Positions 59,867 to 64,000 of a DNA stretch of 64,000 nucleotides are shown piece after piece; the stretch's first letter is position 1; every line of letters starts with the position of its first letter. The stretch comes from Herbidospora cretacea (GTDB lineage: Bacteria > Actinomycetota > Actinomycetes > Streptosporangiales > Streptosporangiaceae): NCBI RefSeq assembly GCF_001570605.1, contig NZ_BBXG01000017.1:1-64000 (forward strand), written 5' to 3'. The notes under the pieces are model-generated. The model searched no databases and was not told the DNA's origin. It saw only the letters and a list, made by a program, of their open reading frames with translations. The position numbers were made by a program, and so were the translations under genes.

Positions 59867-60762
59867 GATGGCATCCCTTCGGAGAGACCGAGGTCGGTCA
59901 GGAGATCGATCAGAGGCCGCGCGGCCCTGGCCACAGCCGCCCGTTCGTCGTCGCTCAACGGGCGCGTGAGCAGCAGCGCCGCCGCGGGGGTCAGGCTGAC
60001 GCCGTGAAAGGCGAGAGGGAAGGCCGGTGGCGGCGTGGGAACAGGACCCGAATCGGGGCCGGACTCAGGGCTGGATCCAGGGACATAGTTGGAATCAAGG
60101 CCGGGCGCGGGACTGGAACCAGGGCCACGCGCATGGCCGGACACAGGGTCTGGCAGAGGGGCGGGGGCGTGGTCGGAAGCCCAGCCGGGTGCGGGGCTCG
60201 AATCAGGGCGCGGCGCAGGGCCGGACGCGGGGCTGGAAACAGGGCCAGGCACACGGTCGGGTGGTGCGGTCGCTGCGCCGGGTTGTGCGGCGGTCGCGGG
60301 GCGGTCGGCCCAGAATCTGGGCCGTGGTTCGGCCGGGTCCGGCCTGCGGTCGCGGGCCGGCCCTTTCTCGGGTGCTGAGTCCCGCGGACCGGTTCCGGCC
60401 GGGGTGGGGCGTCCGGCGGTCTGGCGTGAGCTGACGGCGTCGGGGGTGGTGGGGAGCGTTGCGCCGGCCAGTTCGGCCAGGCGGGTGTTGGTCGCGCCGA
60501 CGAGTTCGCCCTGGATGGCGGCGATGGAGACGCCTTCGGCCTGGCGGCGTTTGACCGCGACCAGTTGCAGCAGGTGGCGGCGGCCGTAGAGGGCGATGCG
60601 GCCGCGGCGGGCGAGCGGGGGGTCGAGGAGGCCGATCGTCGTGTAGTAGCGGATCAGGCGTTCGTTCGGCACATCTCTGACCCGGCCGTTGGCGGGCGCC
60701 AGCCCGGCGAGCGCGGTGGTGGCGCGCTCGGCCAGTTCGGCGATGGTCCAGGTCTCGTCCAT
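59863..60762 (-). CDS. MerR-family regulator with long low-complexity linker
   Basis: A 299-residue regulator. Residues about 5-75 form the winged helix (WTIAELAERATTALA, DVPNERLIRYYTTIGLLDPP, YGRRHLLQLVAVKRRQ). Residues about 100-240 are Pro/Ala/Ser/Gly-rich with recurring SSPAPG- and SGPAP-like units. The C-terminal about 50 residues (GVSLTPAAALLLTRPLSDDE) are conserved-looking helices that may contact the VIT/VWA partner. ATG 60762 is 10-35 bp downstream of twin operators that overlap a TTGACA -35 box. Autoregulation is likely. It is coupled by a 4-bp overlap to the VIT/VWA gene. Confidence 0.88.
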   Translation of the reverse strand: MDETWTIAELAERATTALAGLAPANGRVRDVPNERLIRYYTTIGLLDPPLARRGRIALYGRRHLLQLVAVKRRQAEGVSIAAIQGELVGATNTRLAELAGATLPTTPDAVSSRQTAGRPTPAGTGPRDSAPEKGPARDRRPDPAEPRPRFWADRPATAAQPGAATAPPDRVPGPVSSPASGPAPRPDSSPAPGWASDHAPAPLPDPVSGHARGPGSSPAPGLDSNYVPGSSPESGPDSGPVPTPPPAFPLAFHGVSLTPAAALLLTRPLSDDERAAVARAARPLIDLLTDLGLSEGMPS

Positions 60763-60772
60763 GCCTCAACAG

Positions 60773-60797
60773 TGACACTGTCACGATGACACTGTCA
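60773..60797. promoter_or_regulatory. twin operators TGACA-N-TGTCA
   Basis: Two identical 11-bp palindromes TGACACTGTCA (60773-60783 and 60787-60797), 14 bp apart, immediately before the MerR gene. On the minus strand the distal copy contains TTGACA, a -35 box. They are probably bound by the MerR protein and lie 72 bp from the divergent dps start. Confidence 0.75.
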
Positions 60798-60869
60798 ACT
60801 AGGGAATATGGGCGATTCGTCCACTGTTAGGCGCAATAGACCGACTTTGTGGGAGGGAGATCCGCTTTC

Positions 60870-61337
60870 ATGGCTTCGATCACCAGCCTTCTGAGCGCGG
60901 AGGACAAGAAGGTCACAGCGGAGGCGCTGCAGGGGTCGCTCGTCGACCTGCTGGACCTGTCGTTGCTCGGCAAGCAGGCCCATTGGAACATCATCGGGCG
61001 CTCGTTCCGGTCGCTGCACCTGCACCTGGACGAGATCGTCAGCCTGGCGCGGGACAGCGCCGACAGCGTGGCGGAACGCGCCGTCGCCGTGGGGCTGAAC
61101 CCCGACGGCCGGGCCCGCACGCTCGCCGAGCACACGCACCTGCACCAGCTGGAACCGGGTTACATCGAGGACGGCAAGGTCATCGCGGCGATGACCGACA
61201 TCCTGGAGTCGATCGTGCGGCGCATGCGCGAGCGCATCGAGATGACGGAGAAGAGCGACATCCTCACCCAGGACCTCCTGATCGGCATCACCCGGGAGCT
61301 GGAGAAGCAGCACTGGATGATTCAGGCCCAGCGCTGA
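60870..61337 (+). CDS. dps: Dps-family DNA-binding/ferritin-like protein
   Basis: A 155-residue dodecameric iron-storage and DNA-protection protein. The intersubunit ferroxidase motif is GKQAHWNIIGRSFRSLHLHL, with DEIVSLARDSADSVAERA (His, Asp, Glu ligands). The C-terminal helix is RELEKQHWMIQAQR. Short tails without a long Lys-rich extension make DNA binding weaker or absent. ATG 60870 has GGAGGGAG upstream; the in-frame frame from 60849 is not needed. It is divergent from the MerR gene and may share its operators. Confidence 0.95.
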   Translation: MASITSLLSAEDKKVTAEALQGSLVDLLDLSLLGKQAHWNIIGRSFRSLHLHLDEIVSLARDSADSVAERAVAVGLNPDGRARTLAEHTHLHQLEPGYIEDGKVIAAMTDILESIVRRMRERIEMTEKSDILTQDLLIGITRELEKQHWMIQAQR

Positions 61338-61425
61338 CCCCCCGAACCTGAACGGCCGCCGTTCCTGATCACGTGATTGGCTGGATCCCTTTCAGGAGCG
61401 GCGGCGCCAACCTGGGTCACCGGGA

Positions 61426-61468
61426 ACCGGTGCCGCAGCCTCGCCTGGGCTGCGGCACCGGTGTTTTC
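61426..61468 (+). terminator. terminator of dps
   Basis: A perfect 14-bp stem (61426-61439 with 61449-61462) followed by GTTTTCTC, 88 bp after the dps stop. Confidence 0.92.
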
Positions 61469-61747
61469 TCACGCTTCGAGAGAGGCCACCAGGTCGGGGG
61501 CGTCGGCCGGGGCGAAGATGGGCTGCAGGACGAACATCCAGCCAGGCCGCAGCGCCTCGAGCTCGTGGACGTAGTCCCACGCCGCCCGCGCCGCCATCGG
61601 GCCCACGACGACGCTGTCGCAGTCCTCCTCGCCCTCGTCGCGGACGGTCACCTCGATCACCCACTGGGACGACCAGTCGGCCGACATGGACGCGAAGGAG
61701 TCGTCGGCGTCGTCGGCGTCGGCGTGCAGGGGATAGATGAGCGCCAT
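61469..61747 (-). CDS. small acidic protein of unknown function
   Basis: A 92-residue protein with a strongly acidic N-terminal part (about 9-16, HADADDADD, then SFASMSADW), a central strand region WVIEVTVRDEGEEDCDSVVV, and helix MAARAAWDYVHELEALRPGWM. No family was recognised. ATG 61747 lies 6 nt after TACGCT on the minus strand, the same leaderless layout as other genes here. It is only 26 bp downstream of the KAP-type NTPase stop, so it could be the second gene of that unit or have its own promoter. Confidence 0.6.
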   Translation of the reverse strand: MALIYPLHADADDADDSFASMSADWSSQWVIEVTVRDEGEEDCDSVVVGPMAARAAWDYVHELEALRPGWMFVLQPIFAPADAPDLVASLEA

Positions 61748-61753
61748 TTCGGT

Positions 61754-61759
61754 AGCGTA
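61754..61759 (-). promoter_or_regulatory. -10 box of a leaderless promoter for the 92-residue protein gene
   Basis: TACGCT on the minus strand, 6 nt before ATG 61747. No ribosome site is seen. Confidence 0.4.
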
Positions 61760-61773
61760 CCGCGACGAATCGG

Positions 61774-64000
61774 TTACAACAGGCGTCTCGCCAGGTCGGT
61801 CACCGAGGGCGGGGCTGCCAGCAGCACCCGCAGCGGATCCCATTTCGGCCCCGGCTCCAGACCCGCCGACACCAGCTCCTCGTGCCAGGAGGCGGCGTCG
61901 CCGGAGGCCTCCTCCAGACGCCCGAGCACCGCGCCGCCGGACAGGCGGGACAGCAGGTGGGGCCAGCGGACCGTCAGCGCCGCGAGCTTGGCGACCTCGG
62001 CGTCGGAGGCGGCCCGCTCCCCGGCCAGGCGCTGGCGGTAGGTGACGAAGGAGTAGAACCGGAAGACGTTCACGTAGCGCTTGAGCTCGCGCGGGTTCGA
62101 CGCCGCCAGGACCGGGAGCGCGCCGCGGATCGCCCGGTAGGCGTTCTCGTCGCTGTAGAGGTCGTCGAACACCCGGTCGGCGGCCAGGCGGGTCTCCGCC
62201 CACAGGTGGCCGAGCGCCGAGGTCTCGCCCTCGGCCACCGCGAAGGTGTCCTGGGCGGCGCGGGCGGCGTCGTCGAGGGTGTCGACCCGTGCGCCGGAGC
62301 CGCGGATCGCCCGTTCGATGCGGGCCACCATCGCCAGGTCGACCGACGGCCGGGCGGGGGCGGCGACCGGGGCGGAGCGCTGGGCCGGGATGTCCATCAG
62401 GGCGCGCACGTAGTCGGGCAGGCGCGCGTCCTCGTCGAGCAGGGGCACCCGCAGCGGGAGCTGGACGATCTTCTCCAGGAACCGCCACCCCAGGTCCTCG
62501 CGCAGGTGGGCGGGCATGCTCTCGGCCAGGTCGCGGTAGGCCACCTCGACGTGCGCGGCCACCACCTCGGGCTCCATGGCCAGCACGAACACGCAGTTGG
62601 GGAACTCCCCGGCCAGGAACAGGTTGATCGCCTCGATCACCTGGGCGACCGCGCCCGAGGAGCAGCGGTCGAGGTCGTCCACGAAGACCACCAGGGGGCG
62701 CTCCGAGGTGGCGACCAGATCGAGCACGTGTCTCATGTCGGTCTGGACGAGATGCAGGAAGCCCGTCCGCGCGCCGTAGCCGGGCCCGTCCCCGCTGAGA
62801 GGGTCGGGGGCCCGGACCAGGGAGGCGAAGGCCGACTCGGCCGACTCGGTGAGGAAGCGCGCCAGGCGTACCGAGGCGGCGAAGACGGCGGCCACCGCGC
62901 CACCGGAGGCGAGCGCTCCGGCCGTGCCGGACAGGAAGGGCAGCAGGGGCGAGGCCAGCAGGGACGCGCCCGACAGCAGCAGCGTCAGAACCAGCCCCAG
63001 CAGGACCGGGCCGACCCGCATGAGCGCCAGGTGGTAGGCGCGGCGGCGGACCGCCTCGCGGTCGACGCGGGCCAGGTTGAGCCGCAGCCAGAAGCGCTCG
63101 CGCTCGGCGCGGGGGAGGCGGTCGGTGATCTGGGTGATGATCTCGTGGGCGAGCCCGGCCCAGACCTGCTCGTCGTTCTGGTACATCCACGGGTTGAACC
63201 AGACCGTCGGCCGCCAGCTCCCCGAGGCCGACTCGACCGGGGCCGGCTCGCCGTCGGCCGCCTTGGCGGCGGCCCGGACCTCGGCGTTGGTGACGCCTTC
63301 CGCGCCGCGCCCGCCCGGCCACAGCCGGGCCATCAACCGGATGACCCGCGACGGCGGCCGGGCCGGGAGCGAGCGGGGGAGCCGCAGCTCACGGGCGTGC
63401 CCGATCGACGCGCCGGGGTCGAGCTGCTCCTGGATCATCCGCATCAGCGAGGTCTTGCCGGTGCCCCACGGCCCCTTGACCCCGATCGTGAGCGGCGGGC
63501 GGGTCTCGGCGTGCCGGATGAACGCGGCGATGGCCTCCGCGTAGACGCCGTGGCCGAGGTGGTCGTCGACGGTCCACCGGTCGGGGGTCAGCCGGGCCCT
63601 GGGCCGGGTCGCCTTGCGCCGGGCCCGCCAGCGGCGCAGCGCGCCCGGCAGGGCGGCCTTCTCCTCCGCGTCGAGCCGGGCCCGGCCGAAGTCGGTCACG
63701 GCCGGGTGGCTGAAAGGTTCACCGAGAAGGCCCCACTCGGCGAGTTCGGTGCGGGCCGCGCGGGCCCCGCCGAGCACCTCGGCCACCTCACCGGTCAGCC
63801 GCTCGCCCTCGGCCAGCAGGCTGCCCCGCCGCAGCAGCAGCTGCGCCTGCGGCGACAGGTGCTCGTCGTAGATCCGCGCCACCGCCTGCTCGGCCGACTT
63901 CGGCCGGGGCCCGCCCAGCATCGCGGCGGCCCGTTCGAAGACCGTGGGCAGCGTGCCCGGCACGGTGCCGCGCACCGCCACCGCCACGTCGAGCGCCTCC
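61774..64000 (-). CDS. KAP-type P-loop NTPase, N-terminal part outside window
   Basis: At least 741 residues of a large NTPase. The KAP domain has Walker A IGVKGPWGTGKTSLM, then VWFNPWMYQNDEQVWAGLAHE. Two transmembrane helices are inserted between the Walker motifs (VGPVLLGLVLTLLLSGASLL and a second after GTAGAL). Walker B is LVVFVDDLDRCSSG, with EKIVQLPLRVP and NPRELKRYVNVFR after it. Before the P-loop, about 110 residues (ALDVAVAVRGTVPGTLP, LSPQAQLLLRRGSLL, TELAEWGLLGEPFSHPAV) resemble the end of an NB-ARC module and its winged helix. The frame is open to the right edge, so the start is unseen. GTG 63987 is possible but unlikely. KAP proteins often occur in defence or signalling loci. Confidence 0.85.
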   Translation of the reverse strand, partial: EALDVAVAVRGTVPGTLPTVFERAAAMLGGPRPKSAEQAVARIYDEHLSPQAQLLLRRGSLLAEGERLTGEVAEVLGGARAARTELAEWGLLGEPFSHPAVTDFGRARLDAEEKAALPGALRRWRARRKATRPRARLTPDRWTVDDHLGHGVYAEAIAAFIRHAETRPPLTIGVKGPWGTGKTSLMRMIQEQLDPGASIGHARELRLPRSLPARPPSRVIRLMARLWPGGRGAEGVTNAEVRAAAKAADGEPAPVESASGSWRPTVWFNPWMYQNDEQVWAGLAHEIITQITDRLPRAERERFWLRLNLARVDREAVRRRAYHLALMRVGPVLLGLVLTLLLSGASLLASPLLPFLSGTAGALASGGAVAAVFAASVRLARFLTESAESAFASLVRAPDPLSGDGPGYGARTGFLHLVQTDMRHVLDLVATSERPLVVFVDDLDRCSSGAVAQVIEAINLFLAGEFPNCVFVLAMEPEVVAAHVEVAYRDLAESMPAHLREDLGWRFLEKIVQLPLRVPLLDEDARLPDYVRALMDIPAQRSAPVAAPARPSVDLAMVARIERAIRGSGARVDTLDDAARAAQDTFAVAEGETSALGHLWAETRLAADRVFDDLYSDENAYRAIRGALPVLAASNPRELKRYVNVFRFYSFVTYRQRLAGERAASDAEVAKLAALTVRWPHLLSRLSGGAVLGRLEEASGDAASWHEELVSAGLEPGPKWDPLRVLLAAPPSVTDLARRLL

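Noticed and set aside
1-64000. tRNA, rRNA, insertion sequence or prophage genes
   Set aside because: Reading both strands I saw no transposase, integrase, attachment duplication or tRNA-like sequence; a model-based scan was not possible.

Overview
The window reads as a contiguous piece of the core chromosome of a high-GC, Gram-positive mycelial actinomycete. Coding third positions are almost always G or C, GTG starts are common, and stop/start overlaps of the ATGA/GTGA type are frequent. The gene content is actinobacterial: a PimB'-type mannosyltransferase, the fourth cytochrome oxidase subunit CtaF, the PspAA/PspAB partners of PspA, a mycothiol-type MDMPI protein, a Mycobacterium-like adenosine kinase and DUF3043/DUF5304 proteins. 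A Streptosporangiaceae-like relative of Streptomyces is my best guess; this is inference, because no rRNA or tRNA gene is visible. I see no insertion sequence, prophage, tRNA or CRISPR array.

Layout. 1-5.4 kb (minus strand): cobU-cobS (cobamide loop assembly), pepA, lpdA and the start of the 2-oxoacid dehydrogenase E2 gene. 5.7-8.4 kb: a secreted SCO2322-like protein, a 69-residue protein, an aldo/keto reductase and a DUF3043 membrane protein. 8.5-11.1 kb: a complete envelope-stress operon pspA-pspAA-htpX-pspAB behind a candidate ECF-sigma promoter, followed by an MDMPI enzyme and a secreted SIMPL protein. 12.6-16.9 kb: nadA, erpA-like, adenosine kinase, and a tusA/cysteine desulfurase pair. 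17-31.5 kb: the aerobic respiratory genes in two blocks, ctaC-ctaD-ctaF on the plus strand and ctaE-qcrC-qcrA-qcrB on the minus strand. Between the blocks lie an L,D-transpeptidase lipoprotein, a SARP/ATPase regulator divergent from an FAD oxidoreductase, and a secreted phospholipase A2; the last three look like an accessory insertion.

31.7-39.2 kb: a receiver-like protein, trpD, an orphan kinase, an SDR, a stand-alone Lrp ligand-binding domain, an exonuclease-UvrC fusion, a GNAT and a coiled-coil NYN protein. 39.3-41.4 kb: two cell-wall NlpC/P60 hydrolases. The second has a perfect CRP palindrome, a c-di-AMP (ydaO-type) riboswitch and apparently a CTG start codon. 41.5-46.4 kb: two metalloproteases and PimB' in one chain, convergent with an acyl-CoA ligase. 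46.5-50.9 kb: phosphoesterase, then an SRPBCC-ArsA-DUF5304-glucokinase-EEP chain. 50.9-53.7 kb: a deacetylase-glycosyltransferase fusion with a Pro/Thr-rich membrane partner. 54.3-57.5 kb: a secreted propeller-like protein, a membrane protein, an esterase and a lysophospholipid acyltransferase. 57.5-61.5 kb: a MerR-VIT/VWA operon divergent from dps, with twin TGACA-N-TGTCA operators. The right edge holds a 92-residue acidic protein and the 3' part of a large KAP-type NTPase whose N-terminus resembles the end of an NB-ARC module and runs off the window.

Overall the segment joins central metabolism, respiration, envelope stress and cell-wall turnover. The most distinctive points are the dual cAMP/c-di-AMP control of the wall hydrolase with its non-AUG start, a pair of homologous hairpins fused to stop codons, the SARP and MerR operator arrays, a series of TANNNT-N6-start leaderless promoters, and the truncated NTPase at the right edge. 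All product names come from reading motifs and from memory of families; no search was run.
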